Shown piece by piece: positions 17,028 through 26,591 of a stretch of DNA of 64,000 nucleotides (the stretch's first letter is position 1; the number at the start of each line of letters is the position of its first letter). The stretch is from Ohtaekwangia koreensis. Its GTDB lineage: Bacteria; Bacteroidota; Bacteroidia; Cytophagales; Cyclobacteriaceae. A program made the translations under genes and the position numbers. The stretch spans positions 1,061,501 to 1,125,500 of the forward strand of contig NZ_FUZU01000002.1 in assembly GCF_900167975.1 (NCBI RefSeq), given 5' to 3'. The notes under the pieces were generated by a model that was not told the origin of the DNA, did no database searches, and saw only the letters and a list, made by a program, of their open reading frames with translations.

Positions 17028-19436
17028 ATGTTGCAAAACTATATTAAGATCGGACTCCGGAATTTGATGAAGAACAAATTGTTCTCGCTTATCAATATCT
17101 GCGGAATGGCCATCAGCATTGCTTCTTTTCTTGTGATCGCATTATTCATTCACGATGAGCTTCAGTATGACAAGCATGTTGTGGATGTATCGCGAAAGTA
17201 TAGAGTTTACAATGAGCATTTTAATGATGACGGACGAACCCTGAAGGGAGCGATGGTGCCTCCTATGATTGGCCCGACTCTGATGGCGGAGTATCCGGAA
17301 GTGGAAGATTATTCACGTTTCATGAATTTCAATTCACCGGTATTGTTCGAGGTAGGTACTAAAAAAAATACGGAGACCAACGGTGGCTGTGCTGATCCTT
17401 CTATGCTTGAAATGTTCAGCCTTAAAGTAATCGAAGGCGATGCGCAGACAGCGCTACAACATCCCGATGAAATCGCGATCAACCAAACACTGGCGAAGAA
17501 ATATTTTGGAGATCAACCTGCGCTTGGTGAAGAGATCAAAATATCCGATGATGTTTTAAAAGTAGCGGCAGTGTTCGAAGACTTCCCAATACACTCGCAT
17601 CTGCAGCTCAGCTTTATGGTTTCAATGGAGAACCTGAATAAGGAAATTCCCGACCGGATGCAGAGTTGGGGATGGAGTCAGTTTCATACCTATATCAAGT
17701 TAAAACCCGGTATAGATGTAGGTCGATTCGAAGCGAAGCTGAAAGATTTTGCGGAACGGAATGCCTGGCCCACAACAAAATCATATGGCAGCTACTATAT
17801 TCCACACCTCATGCCTATGGAGAATGTACATTTGCATGCTGTTGACCAGCGCTGGGATATAGCAGTACGCGGCAATGCGCAGACTATCTATATACTTTCC
17901 GGAACGGCAATCTTTATTCTGATCATCTCAATTTTGAATTTTGTTAATCTTTCCACAGCACGTGCCGTAAGCCGCGTGAAAGAAGTAGGTGTACGAAAAG
18001 TAGTAGGAGCCTTTCGGGCACAATTGATTTATCAGTTCATAAGCGAATCCATTATTATTGCAGGTATAGCGCTGCTCATCGGTGGCCTGGTAGCGGAATT
18101 GGTATTGCCCGTGCTGAATAATTTTACGGAGAAAAATATACCTACTGCTATATTTCTGAATCCATGGGTTGTACTCGTCTTGTTTTTATCTGTATTTGTT
18201 ATTGGTATAGCGGCAGGAGCGTATCCGGCTTTTTATATATCCGGGTATAAACCGGCTCAGATTCTGTCTAACAAAAACTCGGGACGGTCGGGTAAGATCT
18301 TATTGCGAAAGGGACTTGTTGTGCTTCAGTTTATACTTTCATTTTTCCTGATCATCGCTTCCTTTATTGTATCCGATCAGCATACCTATATGCGTACCAA
18401 GGATATGGGATTTGATAAGGATAACATTTTGATTCTCCAGCTTCGTGGCGACATGAAAAAAAATCCGGAAGCTGTGAAGACTATATTAGCCAATCATCCT
18501 AACATCATTAGCGCTTCCTTGCAATATGGACTACCGGGTGAAGCCTTTGCAGGCGATGGAATTCGCGACAAAGTAACAAAGCGCGAATGGCCTACGTCCA
18601 TGTTATTGGTAGATCATGATTATATAAAGACACTTGATTTAAAGTTGATTGCTGGTCGCGATTTCTCCACGGAGTTTCCATCAGATATACATGATGCCTT
18701 TATAGTAAGTGAAAGTGCAGCGAAGATGCTGGGTTATGCTAACGTAAAGGATGCCCTTCAACATGAAGTTGCCTGGAATCGCTGGGACAAACCCGATTCA
18801 CTCAAGGAAGGTAAAATAATAGGTGTTGTAAAAGATTTTCACCTGAATAGTCTGCGGGAAACTATATCGCCAGTGGTTCTTCATATTTTTCCATATGCAT
18901 ACTCATCGATATCTTTTCGGATTAAACCTGAAAATATTCCAGCTACGCTTGCACACCTCGAGACTGTCTGGAAGAAGTATAACACGGAGTGGCCTTTTGA
19001 ATATCGCTTTCTGGACGACAATTTTGATCAGCTATATAAGGGCGAGGAAAAGCTGGCCATTCTGTTTACATTTTTTACGGGTTTCACAATTTTTGTTGCC
19101 TGCCTCGGACTTTTTGGTTTGGTAGTATATAGTACATCGCAGAAGTATAGAGAGATCAGCATCCGTAAAGTTTTGGGTGCAGGAGATTCATCGTTGATAT
19201 TTGGATTATCGAGAAGCTATCTTATTCTGATCGCCATCGCCTTTGTAATCGCTATACCCCTGAGCTACTACGCTGCCAACGAGTGGTTGCAAAAGTTTGC
19301 ATATCATATAGACATTACTGCATTTTTGTTTATCAAAGCAGCGTTGTTGATCATATCCATCTCCTTGCTAACCGTGGGCATTCAATCTTTTAAAGCAGCA
19401 CGTACCAATCCGGTAGACGCTTTGAAAGAGCAATGA
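17028..19436 (+). CDS. ABC transporter permease (MacB/FtsX-like), probable sigma-54 target
   Basis: An 802-residue permease starting at the ATG at 17028 (MLQNYIKIGLRNLMKNK is the standard family N-terminus; an upstream TTG at 16998 would place the start inside the promoter). It has an N-terminal helix near 20-40, a MacB-like periplasmic domain, a three-helix FtsX block with RVKEVGVRKVVGAFRAQL, a second periplasmic domain, and a C-terminal FtsX block with KYREISIRKVLGAGDSSL. The same architecture is found at 3.8 kb. Family members act in the inner membrane with a separate ATPase. Its position opposite a sigma-54 regulator and kinase suggests that it responds to an envelope signal. Confidence 0.92.
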   Translation: MLQNYIKIGLRNLMKNKLFSLINICGMAISIASFLVIALFIHDELQYDKHVVDVSRKYRVYNEHFNDDGRTLKGAMVPPMIGPTLMAEYPEVEDYSRFMNFNSPVLFEVGTKKNTETNGGCADPSMLEMFSLKVIEGDAQTALQHPDEIAINQTLAKKYFGDQPALGEEIKISDDVLKVAAVFEDFPIHSHLQLSFMVSMENLNKEIPDRMQSWGWSQFHTYIKLKPGIDVGRFEAKLKDFAERNAWPTTKSYGSYYIPHLMPMENVHLHAVDQRWDIAVRGNAQTIYILSGTAIFILIISILNFVNLSTARAVSRVKEVGVRKVVGAFRAQLIYQFISESIIIAGIALLIGGLVAELVLPVLNNFTEKNIPTAIFLNPWVVLVLFLSVFVIGIAAGAYPAFYISGYKPAQILSNKNSGRSGKILLRKGLVVLQFILSFFLIIASFIVSDQHTYMRTKDMGFDKDNILILQLRGDMKKNPEAVKTILANHPNIISASLQYGLPGEAFAGDGIRDKVTKREWPTSMLLVDHDYIKTLDLKLIAGRDFSTEFPSDIHDAFIVSESAAKMLGYANVKDALQHEVAWNRWDKPDSLKEGKIIGVVKDFHLNSLRETISPVVLHIFPYAYSSISFRIKPENIPATLAHLETVWKKYNTEWPFEYRFLDDNFDQLYKGEEKLAILFTFFTGFTIFVACLGLFGLVVYSTSQKYREISIRKVLGAGDSSLIFGLSRSYLILIAIAFVIAIPLSYYAANEWLQKFAYHIDITAFLFIKAALLIISISLLTVGIQSFKAARTNPVDALKEQ

Positions 19437-19557
19437 GTCTTCGAAGGGCTGCTGACTGCAAACTCAGATTTATATATAATATTGTATATAAAACAAGAGC
19501 CTGCAGCCAGTAGCCTGAAGACTATATTTATAGATTATAGTATATAGTATAGATTCG

Positions 19558-21162
19558 CTATTGCACTTTAGCCAGCCAAAGCGATGCGTTAAGATGCAGC
19601 GCAGGGTGTGACGTAAAGCCGGAAGGTGAATCACCAGACCATCCGTTGAACAAATTATCATTTGTATCACCAGTACCGTCATCAGAAGGTGAGCTATCGC
19701 CTACAAATACAACTCTGCCTGTACTATAGGTTGCAAGTAACGCCATCACACCCGAATTACTTCCTACTGTGCTGCTCGTGCGCCAGAATAATCCTTGCAC
19801 CGAACTATTGTTTGTCGGATATAGTGTGGCCGTTGTCCCGGCATAAAAAGCAAGTTTGTTAGCCGTGCCGGCAACACCATTTAATACAGCCTGCGCATTT
19901 ACATTAGAACCAGTATATACTTTAGTAGTAGGTTGATCATCAATATCCACATAGTCGACTACAAATCCGAAAGGATTCGTGTTGTTGATGCCGTTGTTCG
20001 TCATCAGATCGTTCCATACGCGTGGTGAATCAAAACCATCGCCATCTCTGTCGGAAGGGTTATATCCGTTGGCGTCTGTACCAGCCGTTGTAGCAGCCGT
20101 GTGATCCGCCACCATCATTAATCCGCCACCATTGGAAACGAAATTCATGATCGCAGTTTTTTCAGCCGTTGTAAACAAACGATTTGGTTCGATCACCATG
20201 AATACATTGTAGTTACTTAAATCTTGTGGGTTGGAAGAATTACCGTATGTGATCGCAGTACCCACAGGTAGAGATTCAACGAGGTGTCCTCTCTTTACAA
20301 GCTCAACAGCCCAGGCCGACATTCCACCTTTCCAATACGATTCCGTTGTACTGGAAGTGATACCGGTATAGGAAGGTGTAGGATAACGTTGCGCTTTTGT
20401 CTCAACGGTTGTGCCTCCGGTATAGGTTGGTACACTTTCAGTTCCGTCTGCATCGATTTGCCAGTCTGCACTTCCTGCATTTTCATAATGTGAAGCATCG
20501 AATAGAAATTTCTTACCCGTTATACCACCACCGGTGGTGTTGTCATTGATGGTAATGTCATCGATGTTGATTCGGTTAGAAGACCCTGTCAACTTTCTGA
20601 TCTCCAGACGAACCGTACCGGTAACATTCAATGTAAACGTCTGTGTTTGTAATGAAGATGTAGCCGTAACATTGGAGCCGGACTGTGTCCACGTGCTGCC
20701 TCCATTTACAGAATACCATAATCCCCATTGACTCGCAGCATCACTTGAATATATACCATGTTTAATCGTAACGGTACTGATTCCTGTAGTGACATTAAAC
20801 AGCATGGTAATTTTTCCGGTGTTGCGTATGCGTGCAGACCATGAACCTGATTTTAAATCACCGGCCAGGTTACCGATCAATGCATCATACATATTCCATG
20901 AATTACTTTGAAGTGTAACGTTATCACCACTGGACGAACCGGTAGGAGATACATCGTACGCAGTCTTCGGACTGGAGCTGCCGACTTCAAAACCTTGCGT
21001 AAGCGAAACGGCCATTAGTGATGCCGTTGCATCAGTTGTGCGTTCTGTAGCGGATACTGTGCTTACATTTTCCTGAATAAAGTTGTCAGAACAACCAAGG
21101 ATAAATAAACCAGCAGCACATACAGCCGCAAAGGAGTAAATTGTTTTTGAAAAGAATTTCAT
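19558..21162 (-). CDS. exported lipoprotein with beta-sandwich and GATase-like domains
   Basis: A 534-residue protein with a lipobox-type signal (LFILGC, Cys at about 24). Residues about 55-205 look like a jelly-roll or discoidin-like domain often attached to secreted proteins of Bacteroidota (GLWYSVNGGSTWTQSG, then LEIRKLTGSSNRINIDDI). From about 215 to the end there is an alpha/beta domain that opens KKFLFDASHYENAG, contains a NYNVFMVIEPNRLFTTAEK strand-helix and a GGGLMMVADH loop, resembling GATase1-like or ThuA/IFT52-like domains used to describe surface proteins. Catalytic residues are not clear. It stands alone; substrate and role are unknown. Confidence 0.65.
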   Translation of the reverse strand: MKFFSKTIYSFAAVCAAGLFILGCSDNFIQENVSTVSATERTTDATASLMAVSLTQGFEVGSSSPKTAYDVSPTGSSSGDNVTLQSNSWNMYDALIGNLAGDLKSGSWSARIRNTGKITMLFNVTTGISTVTIKHGIYSSDAASQWGLWYSVNGGSTWTQSGSNVTATSSLQTQTFTLNVTGTVRLEIRKLTGSSNRINIDDITINDNTTGGGITGKKFLFDASHYENAGSADWQIDADGTESVPTYTGGTTVETKAQRYPTPSYTGITSSTTESYWKGGMSAWAVELVKRGHLVESLPVGTAITYGNSSNPQDLSNYNVFMVIEPNRLFTTAEKTAIMNFVSNGGGLMMVADHTAATTAGTDANGYNPSDRDGDGFDSPRVWNDLMTNNGINNTNPFGFVVDYVDIDDQPTTKVYTGSNVNAQAVLNGVAGTANKLAFYAGTTATLYPTNNSSVQGLFWRTSSTVGSNSGVMALLATYSTGRVVFVGDSSPSDDGTGDTNDNLFNGWSGDSPSGFTSHPALHLNASLWLAKVQ

Positions 21163-21388
21163 GATAATAGCTAAGATTAGTTTAGGTGAAACAGATAAAT
21201 AACCAGCGGTGTGAAAGAAAGATATTCATACCATACGAATGTGGCAAATGTATACTTTATATGCTATAGTAATTTTACCGTATTGTTTCGTTTGTGTAAT
21301 GGCTTGATAACTTTTGAAGAGCCTTTAGTATAGATGTTGAAACATTATTATATCTGGAGACATCTGTACTATTCATATCGAATCAGGG

Positions 21389-22126
21389 CTAATGCCGGGC
21401 GGCTGTATAGAGTTTCGTTTGGGCATCAAATGCCAGGATATAGGTTGATTTGCTTTCTGTATCTTTTGATATACATTCACCATTCTCCATCATGTTTTCG
21501 GTTTCTGTAGTGGCAGTGTTTACTTTGATGTTTTTAAATCCATTCGTTTTTTCTGCGAGCATAATGAGTATGGATTGACTTTTTGAGAAGGTTCCTTCAC
21601 AATTCGTATCCCATTCGCCATTCATTTCATACATCACCAAATCATCGGCTATTTTTATAAGTTTGTTTTTCTGCGGTATATATAGCGAAAGCACTTCATG
21701 GCCAAAGGGATTCGGCCGGGACTGGCCTTCATAGGATTCCCTGATTCCGATAGCCCTGGTTCCGTCAGCAACCCAATAGGGAGCGGTGTCAATTTTTATA
21801 TTGGCAAGTTGAATTGCATCCGAAGTTATTGCCTCTTTTTCAAAGATCTCGTAAAGTATTTCTCCCGTATTTGTATTAACGATTAGCAAGTACGTGTTGT
21901 AGACTATATACATTTCTTCCTTTTGCAAAGGGAGCGCAATAAAAACGATTGAGGTATTTTTATCCAGCGGACTTTCTTTTATAAGTGTAAATCTTGGGTC
22001 AGTATCCTCCGCTTTCAATGACAGCTTGTTCAGTATTCTGGCAACCACATTCTCCTGGGCCAAAACAACACCTTCTATACTACAGGCTATTATTAACAAT
22101 ACGATTCGCGCACACGTGTTATACAT
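21389..22126 (-). CDS. exported protein of unknown function
   Basis: A 245-residue protein with a hydrophobic N-terminal signal ending about at VVLAQE. The body is mostly beta-strand with no motif I recognise. A segment VFIALPLQKEEMYIVYNTYLLIVNTNTGEILY has the alternating pattern of a propeller-like or lipocalin-like fold. Two cysteines occur late (about 190 and 220). It is a single gene with a plausible 5' region divergent from the second GlxA-type regulator. Its reading frame and signal peptide are convincing, but no function can be assigned. Confidence 0.65.
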   Translation of the reverse strand: MYNTCARIVLLIIACSIEGVVLAQENVVARILNKLSLKAEDTDPRFTLIKESPLDKNTSIVFIALPLQKEEMYIVYNTYLLIVNTNTGEILYEIFEKEAITSDAIQLANIKIDTAPYWVADGTRAIGIRESYEGQSRPNPFGHEVLSLYIPQKNKLIKIADDLVMYEMNGEWDTNCEGTFSKSQSILIMLAEKTNGFKNIKVNTATTETENMMENGECISKDTESKSTYILAFDAQTKLYTAARH

Positions 22127-22249
22127 ACAGATTACTTATTAACTGCATAAAATAGTAATTTTTTTGTTGATAAGATGAGTGTTTGAAAGGATATAGTATG
22201 ATTTAATTCCTGGCTTTTTGTATACTAGCGTATCGGAACAAAACATAAA

Positions 22250-23191
22250 TTGATATTTGTGGTACCGGATCAGGTACATCTGCTCGACTTGACCGGTCCT
22301 GCACATATATTCTATGAAGCGATGGAGATGGACGCTCCCTTTGAAATCTCTTTTGTGAGAATAACGGCAGGCAACGATGCCATTAACAGCTCAAGTGGAT
22401 TGGGATTTGCAAACCTTGTCGATTTCAATGCGATTTCACTCGGAGCACATGACTATATATTTATTCCAGGTATAGATTCTAAGCTTTTGTTCAGTGACTC
22501 TTTTAAAGCGGAAACGTTACCCTTCCAACATTGGCTTCAGGTGCAGCATGCGATGGGTGTACACATCTGCTCCGTTTGCACCGGAGCATTTATAGTAGCG
22601 GAATCAGGAATTTTAAATGGCAAGCCATGCACAACGCATTGGCGGTATATGGATCGGTTCAGGGAGCAATATCCGAAGGCTCTTGTTGAGAGTAACCGCC
22701 TGTTTATTTCCAATGAAAAGATTACCACCAGTGCAGGTGTTGCATCGGGTATAGATATGGCGCTATACCTGGTGGAACAGACGATGGGTCCTGTATTTGC
22801 GTTGAAAGTGGCACGTGAGGTTGTAGTATATACACGGAGAACAGAGGCAGATCCGCAGTTGAGTATATTTCTCCAACATCGTAATCACATGGATAATCGT
22901 ATCCATAGTGTGCAGGATTACCTATCGCAACATCTTTCCGAAAAAGTAACCATAGAGCGACTTGCAGAATTGGTTTGCATGAGCCCGCGTAATTTGTCGC
23001 GTTTGTTCAAAGCAACAACGCAGCTTACCATTGGCGAGTATCACCATCAACTCCGCCTCGAAAAAATAGAACACCTGCGCACAGAAAATCACAAGCAGGA
23101 AACAATCGCGAAAGCATGCGGTGTAAGCCCCAGCCAACTGCGCCATATCTTAAGGAAGAAGGACGTTACCTATAAGCTTGTCTCTTTATAA
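22250..23191 (+). CDS. GlxA family regulator (DJ-1/PfpI plus AraC HTH), TTG start
   Basis: About 313 residues. Residues 1-180 form a DJ-1/PfpI domain with the nucleophile-elbow cysteine C110 in SVCTGAFIVAESG, and about 210-310 form an AraC-type DNA-binding domain (VTIERLAELVCMSPRNLSRLFKATTQLTIGEY). No ATG is available: the frame opens after TAG at 22226, and the first usable codon is TTG at 22250, which leaves only one residue before the first beta strand. Homologues normally have several residues there, so a non-standard upstream start (ATC at 22232) is also possible. The next gene, another DJ-1/PfpI protein, follows 56 bases downstream and is probably its regulated partner. Confidence 0.88.
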   Translation: MIFVVPDQVHLLDLTGPAHIFYEAMEMDAPFEISFVRITAGNDAINSSSGLGFANLVDFNAISLGAHDYIFIPGIDSKLLFSDSFKAETLPFQHWLQVQHAMGVHICSVCTGAFIVAESGILNGKPCTTHWRYMDRFREQYPKALVESNRLFISNEKITTSAGVASGIDMALYLVEQTMGPVFALKVAREVVVYTRRTEADPQLSIFLQHRNHMDNRIHSVQDYLSQHLSEKVTIERLAELVCMSPRNLSRLFKATTQLTIGEYHHQLRLEKIEHLRTENHKQETIAKACGVSPSQLRHILRKKDVTYKLVSL

Positions 23192-23247
23192 GCGCAAGTT
23201 GTCCTGTTCCTGTTCTTTTCATAGCTATACATTTGAAAAAAAACAAT

Positions 23248-24018
23248 ATGAAGAATCTTTTTACCTTCACGGTGATCTTCTTTGCAATGGCGCAGATCGG
23301 TTTCGCGCAAGGCAAATCATACTATTGTCCTCCGTGCAACAATGCTTGTGATGAACTGGTGTTCGATAAACCCGGAAAGTGTCCGCACTGCCACATGACC
23401 CTTACAGACACAAAGACAGATATACTCAATGTTAAGAAAATGAAAATTGCTTTTTACCTGCAGGATGGTGTTGAAGTTTTGGATTTCGCAGGACCCATGG
23501 AAGTATTTTCATATGCAGGCTTTGAAGTGTTTACAGTTTCTAAAACAAAAGCTCCTATCAAATCGCAAGGTATATTAAAGATTATACCCGATTATTCTAT
23601 TGAAGACGCACCACAGGCAGATATACTGGCATTCTTTGGTGGCAATGCTAGTGCAGCTTCTGAAGATATACAGGTAACGGAATGGATTAAGCGACAAGAT
23701 AAAAGCTTGTCATATTATTTTTCGGTGTGCACGGGTGTATTCATCCTGGCCAAAACAGGTTACCTGGAAGGCTTGACGGTTACAACTTTTCATGAGAGCA
23801 TTGAAAGTCTGCGAAAGCAATATCCGAACCTGAAGGTTCTTGACAATGTACGCTTCGTTGATAATGGAAGGATTATTACCACAGCCGGTATATCTGCCGG
23901 AATTGATGGCGCCTTGCATCTCGTGACAAAAATTAAAGGCGCTGCCATGGCAAAGCATATCGTAGAGTATATGGAGTACGATAAATGGAAACCTGGCGAA
24001 GGAAAGATTATGGATTAA
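23248..24018 (+). CDS. exported DJ-1/PfpI protein with heavy-metal-binding domain
   Basis: The start at 23248 gives 256 residues: a signal peptide (MKNLFTFTVIFFAMAQIGFA), a short heavy-metal-binding domain at about 24-52 with C27, C30, C34, C45 and C48 (YYCPPCNNACDE, CPHCHM), and a DJ-1/PfpI domain from about 63 with C161 in FSVCTGVFILAKTG. The metal-binding module is the type found on copper-related proteins. The combination suggests a periplasmic enzyme or chaperone responding to metal or reactive carbonyls; this is inference. It is probably co-transcribed with the GlxA-type regulator upstream. A TTG at 23233 is an alternative start. Confidence 0.85.
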   Translation: MKNLFTFTVIFFAMAQIGFAQGKSYYCPPCNNACDELVFDKPGKCPHCHMTLTDTKTDILNVKKMKIAFYLQDGVEVLDFAGPMEVFSYAGFEVFTVSKTKAPIKSQGILKIIPDYSIEDAPQADILAFFGGNASAASEDIQVTEWIKRQDKSLSYYFSVCTGVFILAKTGYLEGLTVTTFHESIESLRKQYPNLKVLDNVRFVDNGRIITTAGISAGIDGALHLVTKIKGAAMAKHIVEYMEYDKWKPGEGKIMD

Positions 24019-24045
24019 GATATATGCTAGTTTTTGTATGCTGTA

Positions 24046-24453
24046 TTACAGGATCGGATGATTATAATAGACAAGTAGGAACACAACCGTGAAATAAATC
24101 CATAAGGCAGAGAATATAACATGAACGGTTGTTTCAAATGCTTTGCCTCGCCATACATTGGGTGAGTATACAAAGAACTGAAAGAAAAGACGCGTTAACC
24201 AAAACAAACCGAGTCCAAGGCAAATACGATTGCCAAGGGTTGTATTGATCAAATCCTCTGCACAACACAGGCAGAGTAATCCCATCAATAAGACTATAAA
24301 TGCTATAAAGAATGTATGCACATATAAAATTTGTCGGCTGATAAGACTGATTACTGATAGCTCCTTTGACCAATTGAAATATCTGGGGAGAACAATATGC
24401 ATCAATGCAAGCAGTATAAAAAGTGCACCTGTTGTTTTAAGATGTAGTACCAT
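24046..24453 (-). CDS. four-helix membrane protein of unknown function
   Basis: A 135-residue protein with about four hydrophobic helices (near 8-25, 45-66, 77-94 and 108-130) and few charged residues. No named family is recognised. Its start overlaps the end of the methyltransferase gene by 17 bases, so it is the last gene of a four-gene operon with the methyltransferase, DUF2071 and DoxX-like genes. Confidence 0.72.
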   Translation of the reverse strand: MVLHLKTTGALFILLALMHIVLPRYFNWSKELSVISLISRQILYVHTFFIAFIVLLMGLLCLCCAEDLINTTLGNRICLGLGLFWLTRLFFQFFVYSPNVWRGKAFETTVHVIFSALWIYFTVVFLLVYYNHPIL

Positions 24454-25207
24454 TGTTTTTACTGAGAATAAAGAGCGCTAAAAAAGGAGTGATTGCAATT
24501 TCATCAGTTAGTACCAGTCCTGCTGATGCGAAGTCAGACTTCCATTCTGCTTTTGAGTAGAAATGAAGAAAGCCGATGTTATAGGCTATAAAATTCGGGA
24601 GGTCGCGTAAATGTTCTAAAATGAGGACACGTCCTGTGGCGTTTAAACTTTCATTTACTTGTTTTAGAAATGCAACGCGTTCTTGTTTGTCCCGGATCTC
24701 ATGCGCTGCGAAAATAGCAAGTATATAATCCGCGGTACCAGCCTCAAGCGGAAGGGCAGAAGTATCTACCTGAATTGTATTTGGATAAGCAGGGTATGCT
24801 TTGCGCGCTCGCTTGATGGATACTTCTGTATGTTTTTGAGGATCGTAAAAATCGAACACCCGCAGACTGGCACTGGGATATTTTTTTGCCAGTATATGGC
24901 TTGTTTCGTCAAACCCGGCATTGATGTTTATAAGCCGCGTGCCGGTGCCAATGCGAAAATCCTGAAGCCAATTCAAGCTATATATAGTGGAATAATCATA
25001 TATATAGTACGAAACTCCTAAAGAAAGTAAAGTCGTTGTTATAATAAGTATACCGAACGTAGCAGTGATCCAATGAAAATGTACAGGAAGAAAGATTAGC
25101 GATACTCCAAACAAGAACACTATCATGACGGCAAAAACATAGAAATGCCAATTGAATCTGATAATGTTCAACACTCCTTGAAACGGTTTCCGGCTTAAGG
25201 TTTCCAT
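24437..25207 (-). CDS. membrane-anchored class I SAM-dependent methyltransferase
   Basis: A 256-residue protein. Two N-terminal helices (about 23-42 and 47-68) precede a Rossmann-type methyltransferase domain with motif I-like LININAGFDETSHIL, the acidic end of beta 2 (LRVFDFYDP), and motif III-like GRVLILEHLRDLPNF. The glycine motif is LININAG rather than the usual DLGCG, so SAM binding is probable but atypical. The acceptor is unknown. The start overlaps the DUF2071 gene by 13 bases. Confidence 0.8.
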   Translation of the reverse strand: METLSRKPFQGVLNIIRFNWHFYVFAVMIVFLFGVSLIFLPVHFHWITATFGILIITTTLLSLGVSYYIYDYSTIYSLNWLQDFRIGTGTRLININAGFDETSHILAKKYPSASLRVFDFYDPQKHTEVSIKRARKAYPAYPNTIQVDTSALPLEAGTADYILAIFAAHEIRDKQERVAFLKQVNESLNATGRVLILEHLRDLPNFIAYNIGFLHFYSKAEWKSDFASAGLVLTDEIAITPFLALFILSKNNGTTS

Positions 25208-25935
25208 AGGTCTATCCTTCCTTTTTTCCAGTAATAGGGAATGTTTGAGATTACAAAAGCATTTGCCAGTATAGCTTGCTTCAGATTTAGCGACTGTAGA
25301 AATCCAACTTCGTGTTCAATTACAGCAACAGGTTGTGGTGTCCAATGTTCCCTTACGCCTTCGATGATCAATACTTCTTTGCGTTTGGCATTGTAGGTAA
25401 AAGTAAACGGTAAAGGGCCTGCGAAACGCCTGGCCTCTTTCCAGTCCTTGAACGGCGATCCGAAGGGTAGCGGTATCGTTGTATCTTTGGTATCGACTTT
25501 AATCTGCAAGCCGGATTTATTGGAGGTTACATTTAGTATAGAATCTTCTTTCGTGAAAGTAATATCGGTTGTTTGGTAGTCGTAGTGTGTAAATATATTT
25601 CCAAGAAAAGTCATTTTGGTGCTATCCGTTTCGGACCGTAATATATATAGGCCCCTTAACCGTTTTCCTTCTGATGTCGTATAGCGAACAAAAATTCTAT
25701 AACCTGTCAAGATAAAATCATTTCCCATAAATGCAGGCAATCCCTTCGGCCGAAGTTTTTTCGTCTTTACCATTGCCACCGCTACAAATGCCCATTGGCC
25801 ATCAAAGGTATCCAACACAAGGCACTCGGGCAGGAGTTGTGCTAATGCTTCCTTTGGCACAGCATAGGTAAGTACTAATGATGTCTCAAAGAAAGATTCT
25901 ACAGCAAAAGGATGGTCTTTTAGGAAAGTTAGCAT
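25195..25935 (-). CDS. DUF2071 family protein (YqjF-like)
   Basis: A 246-residue cytoplasmic protein of the YqjF/DUF2071 family. Family features seen are the opening LTYAVPKEALAQLLPECLVLDTFDGQWAFVAVAMV region, the middle NDFILTGYRIFVRYTTSEGKRLRGLY, and the C-terminal HEVGFLQSLN...YYWKKGRIDLW. The function of the family is not established. It lies 6 bases after the DoxX-like gene and overlaps the methyltransferase gene, so the unit is translated as one operon. Confidence 0.87.
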   Translation of the reverse strand: MLTFLKDHPFAVESFFETSLVLTYAVPKEALAQLLPECLVLDTFDGQWAFVAVAMVKTKKLRPKGLPAFMGNDFILTGYRIFVRYTTSEGKRLRGLYILRSETDSTKMTFLGNIFTHYDYQTTDITFTKEDSILNVTSNKSGLQIKVDTKDTTIPLPFGSPFKDWKEARRFAGPLPFTFTYNAKRKEVLIIEGVREHWTPQPVAVIEHEVGFLQSLNLKQAILANAFVISNIPYYWKKGRIDLWKP

Positions 25936-25941
25936 GGTATA

Positions 25942-26355
25942 TTAACCTCGTGTGGTAAACGCGTGACGCAAACCATTTGTATTGTGAAGAATAAATTCAT
26001 TGCTATAGACTACAACCATAAAGATTATTGCGAAGAGCGCGTTGAAGCGTCCAAACAATAGCAGATCCGGTACAAGTATATATTCCAGAGAATTCATGAT
26101 GCCAACAATAGCAATTTGTAATAATGCGCACCATCGGGACTTGATTCCACTAAGAATCCAAACGACCATACAGATTTCCAAAAAACCAATTGTATGGGTA
26201 GCAAACGTTGCATATTGGTCTCCAAGAATTCTCGATACAATCATACGATGCCGTGGTACAAAGTTCAGTACTTTGCAAAGCAGCCCATTTATAAACCACA
26301 CCATTGCAATAGCAATCGTAATGATGGTTTTAAGCGGCGCAGAAGGTTCCTTCAT
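25942..26355 (-). CDS. DoxX-like membrane protein
   Basis: A 137-residue protein with four helices (about 10-28, 50-72, 77-95, 102-122) and a pattern matching DoxX-like (DoxX_3) proteins: helix one with VWFINGLLCKVLNFVPRH, then a second helix with GFLEICMVVWILSG. It is the first gene of the operon with DUF2071, methyltransferase and a small membrane protein. A promoter-like -33/-7 pair lies 26-56 bases upstream. Related proteins interact with redox components in the membrane, but no reaction can be claimed here. Confidence 0.8.
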   Translation of the reverse strand: MKEPSAPLKTIITIAIAMVWFINGLLCKVLNFVPRHRMIVSRILGDQYATFATHTIGFLEICMVVWILSGIKSRWCALLQIAIVGIMNSLEYILVPDLLLFGRFNALFAIIFMVVVYSNEFILHNTNGLRHAFTTRG

Positions 26356-26380
26356 TTGTTGCTTCTCTTCATAGAAAAGG

Positions 26381-26411
26381 CAAACATATCTGCATGTTCC
26401 AAAGGCTGCAA
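26381..26411 (-). promoter_or_regulatory. Bacteroidota-type promoter of the DoxX-like operon
   Basis: On the minus strand, TTG at 26411-26409 is followed after 20 bases by TATGTTTG at 26388-26381, matching the phylum's -33 TTG and -7 TAnnTTTG pattern. The start codon lies 25 bases further downstream. Confidence 0.55.
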
Positions 26412-26591
26412 TAGGATTCGTCTTTTTATTATCTTTTATTGAACGGCAGGATGTTGTTGATTAACGGTGGTGCCGTTTGAAAAAGGAGAATGTAATACCA
26501 CATCCGGTATATGCTTACGGTGATTAATATTCTATAGGATAGGGCAACAGACGTGAGGTAAAGTAATTTGTTTGACTATGGTTGCCCTTTC

